Assembly: GCA_031002005.1 (NCBI GenBank)
Contig: CM061921.1
Location: 150,507,283-150,571,282, forward strand
Length of the DNA: 64,000 bases
Reading direction: 5' to 3'
Origin: Vandiemenella viatica
Taxonomy: Eukaryota; Arthropoda; Insecta; Orthoptera; Morabidae
Positions 33,691 to 46,364 of the stretch are shown here, in pieces. Each line of letters begins with the position of its first letter. Position 1 is the stretch's first letter. The position numbers and the translations under genes are program-made. The notes beneath the pieces were generated by a model. That model saw only the letters and a list, made by a program, of their open reading frames with translations, was not told the origin of the DNA and did not search any database.

Positions 33691-34689
33691 GCCATAGAAA
33701 TGTGGTATTTACACACGGCAAAATCATTTTTCTATCATAAATTTCTTGTGACTTCTTGCAACAGAGATAAGCTGAAATGTCAAGTACATATTCCAACTTT
33801 GTTGAGAAGATTTGTAATTGATTTGCCTTGGTAGTCTGATAGTGGTTTTTTGAAATTAGTTTTTTGGAATACAATGTAGAATTCGTCTGGCTTAACAGCA
33901 CCCACTACTCACTGGTCATCTCTTCTTTAGTTACACGGTCGCCTTTTCTTCTTTTTTAAATATGTTATAGAAATTATCTGATTAATTAAAGATTCGTAAG
34001 CCTTTCTTTGTACTTATCACAACTTTAATTCAGTACATTAATTATTTTACTATGTTCCGCCAACACCATCCCAAACTACACAGATAACATTTACATTGGA
34101 CTTCCTTCTGAAGTTGCACGGCTCGTAAATAGAATTAGTGATGATTGAGTTAAATATCACGGCTCAGCCATCAACCAAAGCAACAAACAAAAACCTAACT
34201 AAAACAAAACCTCAAGGAAGCTAAAAATTATGATTGCGTAATATAGAGTAACTTATCAATCTGTGATCACCAAAAGCCGCTATCACTTTGACATCCATTT
34301 TCAACTGCAACTCATCATAGCGACGATGATGGCCACTTTTTTAATCACCCATCATGGGCAATTGTGTAGAGGAGCCTTAAGAGTTTGGTCGGTCCAACGG
34401 TCAAGTTGTTTCACTCGTACTGTGGTCGTATCTATACTGCTATATTCAGTGTTACAGCCCACATGCCCAGCTTCATATTATTTTCAGTCATGAATTAAGT
34501 ACAATGGTTTTGGAGAGTGATGCTAAAATGCTGCTGGATACTTTCCTGAAAATTACAATTTTTCTGTAGATGCTAATCTGTCTGTTTATGCTTAGTGTAT
34601 ACAGAAAAATTTTACTAGAAAATTGTGATAAAATTGCAGATAAAGTAGCTCGAAAATTACTATTAGTGTAATTTTACATGTATACCTCC

Positions 34690-35583
34690 AGCCTTTTGTA
34701 CAGAACCTCCCTTCATTCATAAAAGACACCCCACACTTCCTTGAATGACTTTCCTTAGTCCCCATTCCTCTACCACCTGACTCCTTCCTTGTCTCCATAG
34801 ATGTCTCTTCACTTTACGCCAACATCCCTCACGGTCAGTGCCATGGAACACTTCCTAGAAATGCGACCTCCCAACTGCCTCCACAAGATATCCTTCCTCA
34901 TTTCCTTGGCAAACCTCATCCTGTCTAACAAATACTTTTCAACCAGCAGATACGCTGCACTGCTATGGGCACCCGCATGGCACCACCATCCTATGCAAAC
35001 CTTTTCCTGGGCCATCTGGAACAACAATTCCTAAACAATTTTTCCATTAAACCTCTTGTATGGTTCAGATATATAGATGACTTTTTTATGAACTGGACCC
35101 ACAAAGAGAACCATCTAAGACCTCCTCAACTTCCTAAACAACCATTGCTTCAACTTTACCCGGATATACTACCACAGCCATGTTACCTTCCTCGATGTTG
35201 ACGTTTCCTTACGCAATGGGTGCCTGCATACCTCTGTTCATATCAAACTTACAAATCTTCAGCAGTATCTTCAATTTAACATTTGTCATTCCTCCGACTA
35301 CAAACGTTCCCTTACGTACAGTCTGGCCATCTGTGGATGGCGCATCTGCTCAGATGAAGATACACACACAAAACCTGTCTGGAGCTCTCAACTCCCGCAG
35401 CTACCCCTCTGACTTAGTACACAAACAAAACTCTCGTGCTACAGCCCTTCCTGTGCGCAGCCACTCCAATGCTGTACCTCTTGAAACTAACCGCAGCACC
35501 ACTTTCATCACCCGGGTCTTCCCTGGTTTCGAGTCAGTTAACTTAATCCTTCATTGTGGACATGACTTCCTATGTTCCTTTTT
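34690..35583 (+). mobile_element. Penelope-like retroelement relic, RT core
   Basis: Pieces in three frames read as a Penelope-type reverse transcriptase. FLVSIDVSSLYANIPH (motif A region) lies at about 34785-34833. MGTRMAPPSYANLFLGHLEQ and WFRYIDDFF (motif C, YIDD) follow at 34965-35090. Then comes a block with a YVFLDVD-like stretch near 35190 and the segment leading to the LSGAL-type connector. Frameshifts break it repeatedly, so no protein can be made. No GIY-YIG nuclease part remains, and it ends abruptly where the foldback copy begins. Confidence 0.8.
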
Positions 35584-35760
35584 TTTATCCTAAATAAACG
35601 ATCTATGATACTGAGAGAAACCATTCTGTTTCACAAAGTGAACTGAATACACACTGTAAAGTGTACACTTGTCTGAGAAGAAGATCTCATAACTTTTTGT
35701 CACTACATGAGCACGAGACTTGGCCTATTTTTACAAGAATTGTTTTTGTGGGATCTCATT
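35584..35760. repeat. Single-arm copy of the foldback at 1-470
   Basis: TATCCTAAATAAACGATCTA through TTTTTGTGGGATC matches 318-470 with few changes, including the segment beyond the arm. Only one arm is present. It is joined directly to the Penelope relic, so either the foldback inserted there or both belong to one composite unit. Confidence 0.75.
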
Positions 35761-36709
35761 TCTTTTTGTAAGTTTATCATCTATTCTGAATCACCGCTCA
35801 AATGTAATGATTCCATTTGAAAATCGGCAAATAAGAACATTTCAGAATTTAAGACAGCAATATACCTTACCAACAATGACCCACTCTCTGAAAACAATGG
35901 GTGTGCACCGTATCCAAGCAATTGCCGTTAGTTTCACTACCACCATAAACAAAATGACTAGTAACTTTCAAATAAAGCATAGGAACAAAGTAAAATTTGA
36001 GGCTTTGATTCAACTCACTCATCTCTATGCAGTATAGAAATATCGGGTTAATAGCTTCATCCAGAGCAAAGCAATTAAGCCACAAATATGTGCCAGAATT
36101 GTAATTAAATAAATACACGGAAAAACTCCAATATTAGATTTTTCTTATGATTTAGGGATGAAACCATATATGAGTACCAAATTACTTGTTTCTAGTATTA
36201 CTGGAAGTTCAGTGGAATTTTAATGTAGGGGTGTCGTGCCAAAATAAAATTTTGAATTTCAGTAACTACCAAAGCAATAAAAGGAAAGAAGTAAAATTTA
36301 ACACATTAGTTAAACATAGTAAGCTCACTCCACAGTGAAAAACTGAGGTATATAAAGTTAATAGTGTAGAAAGCGATTTCACGCTAGGGGTAGGTGTATG
36401 GAAATTTACGAGTTTCAGACTTTTCTTATAACATGTGGGTAAAATGTAATCTGTGTACCAAATTTCAGCTTTCTACGGCAACGGGAAATGCCTTATAGTT
36501 TTGATGATCATCAGTCAGTCAGTGACAAAACTGCCTAAGTTTGCATCCGAATAACATCCAAAATAAGAACAGTAACAAAATAAAATTTAGTACGTTTGCT
36601 ATGATTGCTGATATCTATGGATGACAGAAATATGAGACATGTAGCATGAATATGACCGAAGAAATTGAGCTTCAAAGATGACCCGAATCACTTCAAGAAA
36701 AGGGTAGGC

Positions 36710-36845
36710 AGTGCCGCCGTTGACTCGACTTGGTGGGTGCACTGCCGTGCACCTAATGCAACATATTGAAGTCACTCGCTGATTTCATCTTCAGGTGAAG
36801 ATGAAGTTGGAGAATGACTTTGAAATGTCATATCAAATTAATATG
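36710..36845. repeat. Possible Penelope-like terminal fragment
   Basis: A GC-richer block with TTCATCTTCAGGTGAAGATGAA (a palindromic stretch at about 36785-36806) and TGAAATGTCATATCAAATTA resembles other Penelope ends with their 'TCATCAG ... TTGAAA' layout. No coding part is attached. Confidence 0.3.
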
Positions 36846-37718
36846 CTCCCCCAGTGGGTGGTCTGAGAATTTTTTGTACAATTGGTTTACCACTGAAGCT
36901 TCCACTCTTTCATCATAAATGTCATTTACAATGAGTAGGCAATGAAAACAGAAGGTTGAAAAAGTAAATGTGTGAGGAAGGCACCAATGAACACACCTAG
37001 ATAAGATGAACATGTTTTACAATATTGAAATACATAAAAACCTCTGATTGGTGGTCATAGATGCATAGTAAGTGGATCAGGTGTGCAAACACATGGTTGA
37101 GACGCATTGTGTGCACATCCAATCCCCTTGTCACTTGTCTCTCCTCTGTGCATTAATAAGATTTCATAGATATAGTTAAGCTACATGCGGAGTTTTAGGA
37201 ATATACTTGAAATTATTAGTACATTGTATTTCTGTTGATTGGTTTTATCTTCTAGCAACTCATTGTATTAATAGGTCATAGGTCCCTCCGTACATTCCAG
37301 TCCGTAAGGACACAAGGGAAAAAGGAATAAGTATAAGCATCAGTGAAGTACCTTTTTCCTTGTTTTTCTCTCTCCTGCAATGATCCTAATTTGTTGGTTG
37401 GTGAAGTGTTTCTTTACAGTTATAAATGAAGGTGGGCATTTTAAATGTTGGTTAATTAATTCTATTGGAATCTACATTGCCAATCTACCAGACAATCCCA
37501 TACCAACCTCGGAACCAAGTCTGTAGCTTCAATAAGGGTTATAACAAATGGTAACAAAGCGAGCAGCTCTTCTATATAAAGCATAATTTTCAAAGTTTGC
37601 TGTTTGTATCAATCCAATCTAACAAATTTTGTCGTATAACATACACTGTATATTGAATGATGACATTAATTTCCTTGATCAGTATGCATGCAAATAATCA
37701 GAGAAATAAATTTTTCAG

Positions 37719-37918
37719 CAACCTTACCTGGAACCACTGGCAAGTGAAGCTACAGCACAACAGACAGCCCATTGGCTTCAATCAAACCGTTTTGGATCTT
37801 ACTTGCATACTTTTTCCAACTTCTCTGGGGCAGACATTTTGCGTCTATCAAAAAGTGATTTGATTCAAATATGTGGAATTCCTGATGGCATAAGGCTGTT
37901 CAATTCACTTCATTCAAA
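37719..37918 (+). CDS. gem: Gemini/TFCP2-family transcription factor, SAM-like domain exon
   Basis: This exon encodes the SAM-like domain typical of CP2/LSF proteins, which mediates oligomer formation. The 66 codons include [20 protein letters not shown], then [20 protein letters not shown] and [10 protein letters not shown]. This is the highly conserved 'WL..NRF ... FSGAD.L.L...D.IQICG..DGIRL.N.L' pattern that separates CP2/LSF from the Grainyhead branch. The acceptor is AAATTTTTCAG, and the donor GTAAGT starts at 37919. It enters on a codon boundary and leaves after two bases of a lysine codon (AA), completed by the first G of the next exon. No ATG-based ORF search would find it, because the exon has no in-frame ATG near its start. 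Confidence 0.93.
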
Positions 37919-38289
37919 GTAAGTAATCTATGAATCGATATCAAACCAAAATCATCTGATGTTCCATGTAACTACTTTAAAACGGGTAGTTGATGATGAA
38001 ATTTATCATATTAACCATATGTTTATTTTAGACAGGTTAATTTTCATAAAATCTTGCAAATTCTGTTGTAGTTTTCTGGTATAAGGAAGTACAGTTTTTT
38101 TTTTTTTTTTTTTTTTCAAAAAGTGATGTTTGAAAACACAGAGTTTTATATGCTTTATATACCCTTGCAGAATCCATATTATCCTAACACCCAACAACAG
38201 TCTGCGTTAATCATTCATTTCATTTAAATGAATTCAGTGGAAGGCTTCCTTTTACTAGATGAGATTGGCTCTATTTCCTCTTTTGTCTA

Positions 38290-38407
38290 CAGAGTGGCCA
38301 CAAACCGGGAATATTGGGAATCGTTAGGGAATTTAATGCGTCCAGGAAATGCTGGAGAGTTTCAAAAAGTGTCAAAAAATGTTGGGGAATTTAATTGCAA
38401 CTACCCA

Positions 38408-38456
<49 letters not shown>
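38290..38456. repeat. GGGAA-rich dispersed repeat followed by (TA)n microsatellite
   Basis: The sequence AGTGGCCACAAACCGGGAAT and successive GGGAAT/GGGAATTTAAT units (38291-38405) match a dispersed motif seen in many arthropod repeats. A (TA)n tract of about 46 bp follows directly (38411-38456). Confidence 0.55.
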
Positions 38457-38461
<5 letters not shown>

Positions 38462-41222
38462 CTTATTTTAATCTTGAAATTTCTCATTTAATATTTCAAC
38501 TTGTATAATTTTAGCATAAAATAGCCAACAATAGGGACTGTGAGTTTACACTCCTGCACGAGATGACGTGAGATAGCATGAACACAAGAAACGGTGCACT
38601 TGTATAGGCTCACCTCGTGTAGTTGCTCGCAAGTGCTGCTCGTCTCAGTGGCAGTTTTTTGACATGAGTCAAAGGCATGGGCACACTGTTTACATTATCA
38701 CATTGATTCAGCATTTAAAACAACTTTGAACCAAAGTTTGAAAAACTCTTATAAATCCTGCCTAATTATTATTTATATAATTAATGTTTACATGATCTTA
38801 TGAACTATTTTGTTATTGAGTTAATTTGCCTTATATCATTAATACAAAAAATGTTATTAATAAATGTAAGAAAATATATGTTATTAGAAGACTAAATAAT
38901 ACAAGTGATTATCTTTCAGTAAACTAAATAAACAAGCATAATAATACCAATGAAAAATTCTAATTTATTTCATTATAGAATATTTTTATTTCCCTTTTAT
39001 TTCATCCTGTAAAACCATATTAAGAGTTTTACAAACTTCGTGTAATTATTGATACAGCTGTACTTCAAATACTGAACAAATAGTGAAGAGTTCTGAAACT
39101 GTCTCCAGTCGCCAGAAACCATATAGTTAAGCCAGAAACTGTATAGTTATGGCTAATTGAAAAGTTTGCTGATTTTGGTATCCTATTTCCAGTCTTTTGT
39201 TTTGATATTGAAGTTTCAATTTTTTTCAAAAGAAGTTCAAACTCGGCTTCTGACATTCTACAGAATTTCGAAGACTATCTAGTTTTTTCATATACCATTT
39301 TTTAGAACATCTGTTCCACAGTTCCTTTGAAACTGTAAAGCTGTTAAATGAAACATAAAATTTTATAAACTTACTCGTCTGACTGATATTGTATCAGTAA
39401 AAAAAGTAAAACTTCTGAATTTATTTATTTGATTATAATTCTGATTTCCATATTTTCCTATAAGTTCGAACGTTGGCTTAATTCTAGTGAGAGATACATC
39501 AAGTATCAAGGAGGAAACTCTTCAGTGGAAAGTAATGAAACCTCACTCGTTAGGACTGCTTGACCCATAGGGGAAGCACAATTTCCTCTAGGCTTGATTA
39601 TGGTCTTTATGTTCATTATATACTAGCTGAAATCGTTTTGATTTTTCTGAATCCCCCAATTTACTGAATTGTAGAATTTGATGATACTACTCAGATTTGA
39701 ATTTTTTGACCTGTATTGTTTATTATTGAAATTTTAGTGTAAAATGAAATTTAAATTAATTAAAAATATTATTATTGCTATGACATACATATTCTTTAAA
39801 AAGGTGCTTGGTACTCAGCAGGAAAGTGAGGTATGCATCTCTCTTGTATCAAACTCAGAAGCCTTCCTTCTCTGGTGCTCAAAATAGGCGTGCAGTATAA
39901 TTTTATCAAATCTGTGCCACTCAAATTCTTGTACAAATGTTTTATGTTTTAAATCCTTAAACAGCTATTCAGGTTATTTCTAAATTGAATTCTTGCTTGC
40001 TGATATCGATTAGAACTTTATGCAAAGTTACTCCTTGAGACTTGTTTATGATGGAGACAAATGCAACTTGAATCAGAAACTGGGCCCTAGTGCTTGTCTG
40101 ATCCAACCATAAATGTAGCTTTAATCCATAATTGGAATTAAAACTTTGATGGCCAGTATGGTGTAATTGCTAAACTGAACCATTATTACAAATATACTAT
40201 TTCAACAGCTCCATCCACCAAGCCCTTCTTAGCCTAGAGATTGTTTCTGAGCATTACAGGACATTCATTGCAGGCTTAAATAATAGGACCAAGCCCGTTG
40301 GCAACAGACACTTCTACAGTATTTTTAGAAGCTACTTTGCTATCTGCTGTAATTCTGGCTACAAGTACTCCTACTTCTCTACATTTCTGTTGATTGTATT
40401 CTTGGACCAATTGTTTTTAAATATTTACACCAAGTAATTTCCATGAAAATTTCCACCTGCAGAGGTTTTGCTACTATGGCATCACTGCAGAATCGAATGA
40501 TTTTGGTTATGCTGACCACGACCTTGTTATTTTCATCGATAAATGGAGCATCTTTACCAAAATGGCAAAATTTAGAAGAAATACAAATGTTTTTTCAATG
40601 TTGCTAGTTAGAAAAACTGTACTTAAATTTTATTTTTGGTTAAAAATGGTTTCTGCTGATGCTTTTTATTGCTCAGTAATAATCAACTTATACTGTGTGT
40701 TTGGCTTTGTTGGAAATCAGTTGCGCAGAGAGGAATATGAAGGTATTTTTGAAAAATTTGTATTTATTGTGTAGTCTCGGTGGAACCACATCATTTTTTT
40801 GAAACCTGATGTTTCAACCATCACGCTGTAGCTTTCATCAGATGACTACCATGTTTTGTATCGCTGCCGCCTATATATAGCTTCCAAAGCCACACTAATT
40901 GTTTGGGCTGTCATAACTGGAGTTATCGCCGCCAGCTTACACAAAGATGGGGTGCTGCTACAACCAATTGTCAGCACATTTCAAACTCCGACCCATCTGC
41001 TGGCAAGATCTGTCGGATAAGCTGAAAAATTTAAGGAACTCTGCTTTTAAAATTAGAAATTCCTCTGATTTTATAAACATGATCAGGGACAGATGTCTGC
41101 AAGACAATGAATCAATAGTAAGCTTCAACGTATTGGACAACCAGTTTGATGTATCGTCTGGGACTGATTCAGTCTCTCAGTTATCATCCTGCGTGTTGGC
41201 AGTCCCCCATCCCGCTAGGTCT

Positions 41223-41640
41223 GTGTAACCACAGAAGGGGATTCTAGTGGTTGGAAGCTCCAACGTTAGGCAGTTTATTGAGCCACTTAGGGAAATGGTG
41301 AATAGGTCAGGGATTAAATCCTACATCCATTCATTGTGTATTTAGGAGGGAAGTGGTCTGACCCAAGATATGGAACAGATTATCCCCGATGCCATTGAAT
41401 GGATGGGGTGAAGTCAACTGCGGATTATGACTCATGTCAGCACCAATGATGCTTGCTGCCTTAAGTTGGAGGTTATCCTCTTTCTTTAGGCGGCTTGCTG
41501 AAAGGGTGAACTCTATGGCCATTGGCCACAAGATTTCGGCTGAGCTAACTGTCTGCAGCATTGTCGATAGAACTGACTGAGAACCTCGGTTCAGAGCCAT
41601 GTTGAGAGGCTGAACCAGAGACTACAACATTTCTGTGATA
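41223..41640 (+). pseudogene. CR1-like LINE ORF1 remnant, SGNH hydrolase-like
   Basis: In one frame from 41229 the sequence reads KGILVVGSSNVRQFIEPLRE. After an in-frame stop it continues to an LRIMTHVSTNDACC stretch. These correspond to the Gly-x-Ser nucleophile block and the 'H-GTND' block of SGNH/GDSL esterases found in CR1-type ORF1 proteins. The usual Gly of GTND is Ser here. Multiple stops mean it is dead. Confidence 0.55.
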
Positions 41641-42788
41641 GTCTTTGGTGCAAATTCCTCTATCTTCGCCCTGGGGTTGAGTCGTGTGGGGATCCCTTGA
41701 ATAGATCAGGTGTGCACTGCACACGTCAATCAGCTACACAGGTGACAGGAGTTGTGTGGAGTGCTTTGGGAGGTTTTTTAGGCTGAGGCAGAATGACCTG
41801 GGACAGGAAATACAGTTACAGCCACCTCAGATTAAACCTTCAGCTCATGTTAGGAGTAGTTTAAAAGAATCTCTACCATTAAAAGTTCTTGAAGTTAACT
41901 GTAGCAGTATTTGTAACAAGAGCCTGAACTCAAAAACGTTATTCATAGGACATAAGCTGATATCACAATAGGCACAGCAGCATGAATGTTCTGCATAAGG
42001 ATCGGTTGCATTCCCATGGGGTGGTGTATTTATAGCTGTTAGTAAGTACAAAATAGATGTCAATATGATCTGTGAAATCTTATTGATTAAGCTCAACATA
42101 GCTAGGACAAAACTTGTGATAGGCACCTTGTATTGTCCAGCAGACGCAGGCATAACTATTGCGAAAGGTTCAAGGAATATTGTAAATAATATAACTCATC
42201 AATTTCCAGATCGTACAATAATTCTGGGTATTGACTTCAACTTGCTATATATCGACTTGAATAATTACTTTCACACTACTGGTGGCAGGGATAAAGCAGC
42301 TTGCAAAATCATTATAGACCTTTCCTCGGCTCATAATCTCAGCAGCTCGTCACTGAGCCAACGCTCTGCTACAGCGGTAACGAAACCATTTTAGATATTC
42401 TCATTACAAATAGGCCTGAATTATTCACGGACATTTCTACCACCATGGGAGTAAGTGATCGTAAAGCTGTAAATGCTACAGTAAAATTAACAACCGTGCC
42501 CAAAAATAAAAAAGAGGTTCCTTTACAGATTCAAAAAGGCCCCAAAGGAATGTTTTAGAATGTGTTTGAAGGTATAATTTCCTGACCTTCATAGTAACAA
42601 GAACCACTGTTGAAGAGATGTGGCATTGATTCATGCATATAGTCGGGGAAGTTATGGACTTCCAGATACCAAAATGGACAATCAGGGAACGGAATGATCT
42701 CCTGTGGTATACAGGTGAAGTTAAAAGGTTATTCAAAAAGCAAAGGAAGATACATGTATGATCAAGGATGATGATGTATTGGACTGAT

Positions 42789-44103
42789 TTACGAGGGGCA
42801 TTTTTTCCCCCCCTACCTCTGATTGCACAGCATAGAGACCAGATGAGTGGCAGGTGAGCAGTGTGCACAGTAGACGATTGCGCATCTCCCCTACTACACT
42901 CTCTGTTGTTGCCGCATTTGTGACTTCATTCTGTGCCGAGCTGCAGTCACAGAAACATGGCCGCATTGATAAATTCTCCCGCCAAGTGCGAGTTAAGAAG
43001 CGTTATTCATTTTGTGCAAGCAGAAGGGAACAGTGCAGCAGAAATCCATCAAAGAATTAGCAAAGTGTATGGAAAGAGCTTAATGAGTGAAGGAGTTGTT
43101 TGTGAATGGTCCAGAAAATTTAAAGAAGGCCAAACTAATGTGCATGATGAAGGAGCTCAAGGACGCAAATATGTCACTACAGATGACCTTGTTCAACGAG
43201 TTGACAAAGTGGTAAGAGATAACCACAGACTCATGATAAGTGATTTACCAATGAAATTTATAGAGGTGTCAAGATCTTCTCGGTACTCTATCATAACAGA
43301 CAATTTACTCTACAAAAAAATCTGTGCTCACTTGGTCTCTAAAATGTTGACAGACAACCACGTAACTATCCAAATGGTGTCAGCTTTGAAGTTCCTTGAC
43401 CTTTATCACGCAGATGGAGAATATTTTTTGAAATGAATTGTGACTGGAGATGAGACGTGGATTTGGTATGACACATCTGAAATGAAACAACAATCCCAAC
43501 AATGGATGCACACACATTCACCAAACAAACCAAAAAAATTCAAAGAGACCTCCAACATCCGAAAGGTTGTGGCTACCGTGTTTTGGAACCAAAAAGGTAT
43601 GGAGTTAACACTGCCGGGGACCACGATTAATGCAGCTGTTTACTGTGAAACTTTAAAATGTTTACATAGGTCCATTCAGAACAAAAGAAGAGGTATGCTG
43701 ACTTCTGGCATGTGCTCCACGACAACGCTCACCCTCACAGTGCTGGTGTCACCCAGTGACTTCTTGAACAATTTTAATCGGAGATTTTTGATCACCCACC
43801 ATACAGTTCTGACCTAGCACCAAGTGACTTTCATCTTTTTGCTGAATTGAGGAAGTGGCTAGGTTAGGTTGACGAGGAGCTTCAAGGCAATGTGATGACT
43901 CTTTTAAAGTCATTGGTGGCAACATTTTATGAAGAAGGTATTGGACAGCTTGTCCACTGATATGACAAATGCCTTATCTTCAAGGTGATTATGTTGAAAA
44001 GTAACCATAAATGTATATAAAAGTTGGTAATAAAATATTTTTTCCATGTCCATTTGTCTTTTGTTTATGGCCTATCAGAGATTGAAAAAAAAGCCCCTCG
44101 TAG
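42789..44103 (+). mobile_element. Mariner transposon inserted in the CR1-like LINE
   Basis: Inverted ends TTACGAGGGGCATTTTTTCC (42789) and the counterpart GAAAAAAAAGCCCCTCGTAG (ending 44103) bracket about 1.3 kb carrying a single transposase on the + strand. LINE RT sequence continues on the right side (44.11 kb onward), and LINE sequence precedes it on the left. This shows that the mariner came after the LINE. A perfect TA duplication could not be confirmed because the bases outside the repeats have changed. Confidence 0.85.
42933..43990 (+). pseudogene. Mariner transposase, broken
   Basis: The first 167 codons hold the N-terminal DNA-binding region (RSVIHFVQAEGNSAAEIHQR, then a second helix-turn-helix with VCEWSRKFKEGQ). 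A TGA at 43434-43436 interrupts just before VTGDETWIWY, the first catalytic Asp block. The frame then continues to about 43700, and a frameshift follows. The second Asp block (HDNAHPH) and the PPYSSDLAPSDFHLF signature with the third Asp lie in another frame (43720-43840). A further stop and frameshift follow. All mariner landmarks are present in order, but the protein cannot be made. Confidence 0.9.
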
Positions 44104-44244
44104 ATAAGTTAGATGCGATAAGAGGACATGTTAAGAATGTGATCCATAAGGTCTTTAATGACTTTTGTTGCAGTTCACTTTCTAAGAGCCTCACTAAAAA
44201 CTTAAAGAAATTTTGGTTGTACATAAAAAAAAAAGTTAGTTGTA

Positions 44245-45690
44245 GTGACATCAATGTCAGTTGTAATACAAGACGGTCTGGAAGTTGACGTCAGCCACGA
44301 CAATGCTACCATATTTAACACTGAATTTAAGAATTCTTTCACTGACGAAAGCATGGAAAACATTCCCACTTTTCCACATCGTGTAGAATTAGAAATGGAT
44401 CCGGTACAAATTGATGGTGCAGGTATTGTAAAGCAATTAAAGTTCCTGAAGTTTGTGACAAGTACTGGGTCCCAATGGTACACTGGTAAGAGTATTTTCA
44501 GAATATGCGGAGAAAATCTGTCAGATATATTCCGTAAACCTTTAGAAGAAAAACGAGTACCTTCTGATTGGAAAATAGCCCAAGTAATTCCTGTTTCCAA
44601 GAAAGAAGATTGGAGAGATCCTAGGAATTATCGACCCATATCTCTTAACATCCGTTTGTGGTGGAATTCTGGAGCATTTTGTATGCCCTAACATTATGAA
44701 GTTTCTAGATGAAAATGAGTTACTTATACCGTACCAACACAGATTTCAGAAGAACAGATCATGTGAAAAACTATTGGCCTTATTTTCACATGATGTAATG
44801 AGCTATCGATGCAGGTTCACAAGTCGATGCAGTTTTCTTGGATTTTCAGAATATGTGGAGGAAATAGAACCACTCTGTACCATACAACAGATTTGTAGTG
44901 AAGGTTCAAGCATACGGTATATTGATCAGATTTGTGAATGGATACATGATTTTCTGACTGGTTGGTCACAGTATGTCGTTGTTAACGGGGAAGCCTCTTC
45001 TTATGTAGATGTTACTTCGAATGTTCCTTTATGGAGTTAGGACACCTTTCTTTTGCTAATTTTTATGAACACACTCGGTGACAATGTTAATTGCTGGTTG
45101 CGATTGTTTGCTGATGATGCTGTTATCTATACTGAAGTAATGTACTCTGATGATTGCTTAGAAATTCAGCACTATCTGATATAAATGGCAGCTTACAGTT
45201 AACTGCAAAAAGGCCAAGGCAATGCGAATAAGTAACAAAAAGAATCCGTTTGTTCATGAGCACAAAGTAAACAATTCAGTTGTTGACACTGTTGATTCGC
45301 TGAATTATCTGGGTGTAATAGTACAAACCAACATGAAATGGGACTTGCACACAACTTCCATCATGGGTAGGGCTAATTCTAGATTATGATTCATAGATTA
45401 TATTTGAAGAATTGTAATGCTCATACAGAGGAAATAGCTTATAAAAAACTAGTGCGTCCATATTTGGATTACTGTTGTGGAGTTTGGGATCCGTATTGCA
45501 AGGGATTGATTGACGCAATGGAGAAAGTACGAAGGAGAGCTGCTTGATTTGTGACTGCTTTCTACAGCCCTTATGAAAGAGTTACAGAAGTGATACATAG
45601 GTTGGGCTACGATTGTTTGGTTGACAGATTACGTCATTTTCGTTTTGAATTTATTGGAGAATATGTGACCTAGAAGTGCAATGGAATACT
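44245..45690 (+). pseudogene. CR1-like LINE reverse transcriptase remnant
   Basis: Frames at 44245-44691 and 44696-45040, plus later fragments, give a decayed RT. They contain an EKRVPSDWKIAQVIPVSKK then DPRNYRPISLN block, a YQHRFQKNRSCEKLL block (comparable to the 'QxGFRKGRST' motif), FADDAVIY near 45104 (motif C) and a DSLNYLGVIVQTN block near 45295. Motif A with its catalytic Asp is not recognisable in the frame where it should be. The overlapping stops indicate an old copy. Confidence 0.8.
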
Positions 45691-45885
45691 TCTTCCACCA
45701 ACCTATTTAGGTCGCAATGACCAGAGAGATAAGATTAGAGTAATAAGATGCCATACTGTTGCTTTTATGTATTCTTTCTTTCCTTGTGCTATTCGGGATT
45801 GTAATGCACAGAATTAGGATTGGTGCTTAGCAAACTCTGCCACCCACAATATTTGTGAATTGCAGAGTATGGATGTAGGTGTAGG

Positions 45886-46360
45886 TGAATATGTAGATGA
45901 CTCCTTTGTCATCTGGCCTCTTGGACAAGAATTCCTCCAAGCCTTTTTCCTATATTTGAACAGAGTTAATGATAAAATTAAGTTCTCCATGGGAATTGAG
46001 GTAAACAAACAGCTTTCTTTCATGGATGTGATCATAAAGCAGAAGGAAGATGGCTCCCTGCATCATTGAATTCATCAGAAGTCCATGTATACAAACCACT
46101 ATATGCATGCAGCCTCTCTGCACCATCCAGCAATGAAATGCAGAAGTTTGAAAACTTTAGCCATCTGTGCATCCATAGTTAGTGACGAAGCAAGCATAGT
46201 CGCTGAAAGACAAATTTTAAAGGAGACGTTTCTGGCTAACGGCTACACCCTTGATGATATCATTAAGGCCACTGCAACAATTCAACCTCAAGCACTACCC
46301 TGTTCTTCAGGACTAGAAGAAGAGACCAGCAGACAGACCCATGGCAGTGTTTCTACCTGA
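45886..46360 (+). pseudogene. Penelope RT, motif C onward
   Basis: The frame resumes with EYVDDSFVIWPLGQEFLQAF and continues NRVNDKIKFSMGIEVNKQLS, then FMDVIIKQKEDGSLHH and a stop. Downstream, KSMYTNHYMHAASLHHPAMK and a DDIIKATATIQPQ block complete the RT thumb and connector. All are recognisable Penelope features (RYVDDxFVIW, FLDV, HASSHHP). Stops separate the segments. Confidence 0.85.
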
Positions 46361-46364
46361 ATAT

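Larger units (their letters stand above)
32850..37718 (+). other. gem intron (4.9 kb) with repeats
   Basis: The intron begins GTACGT and ends with the acceptor AAATTTTTCAG. It holds a partial copy of the inverted-repeat element (33515-33690), a Penelope relic (34690-35583), a copy of the foldback from the window start (35584-35760) and a possible Penelope terminus (36710-36845). The rest, 33.7-34.6 kb and 35.8-36.7 kb, shows nothing recognisable. Confidence 0.65.
41140..45890 (+). mobile_element. CR1-like LINE with SGNH-type ORF1, interrupted by mariner
   Basis: The LINE starts near 41140 and ends near 45890 in a degenerate ATGTAG-type tail (GCAGAGTATGGATGTAGGTG), a known 3' end style of locust CR1-like LINEs. 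ORF1 traces include GILVVGSSNVRQFIEPLREM (SGNH/GDSL block I) and a RIMTHVSTND stretch (block III). An endonuclease region around 41.88-42.45 kb is riddled with stops. RT traces follow: NYRPISL (about 44625), FADDAVIYTE (about 45104, FADD box), and late motifs (LNYLGVIVQTNMKWDLH, near 45300). A mariner splits it at 42789-44103. Confidence 0.75.
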
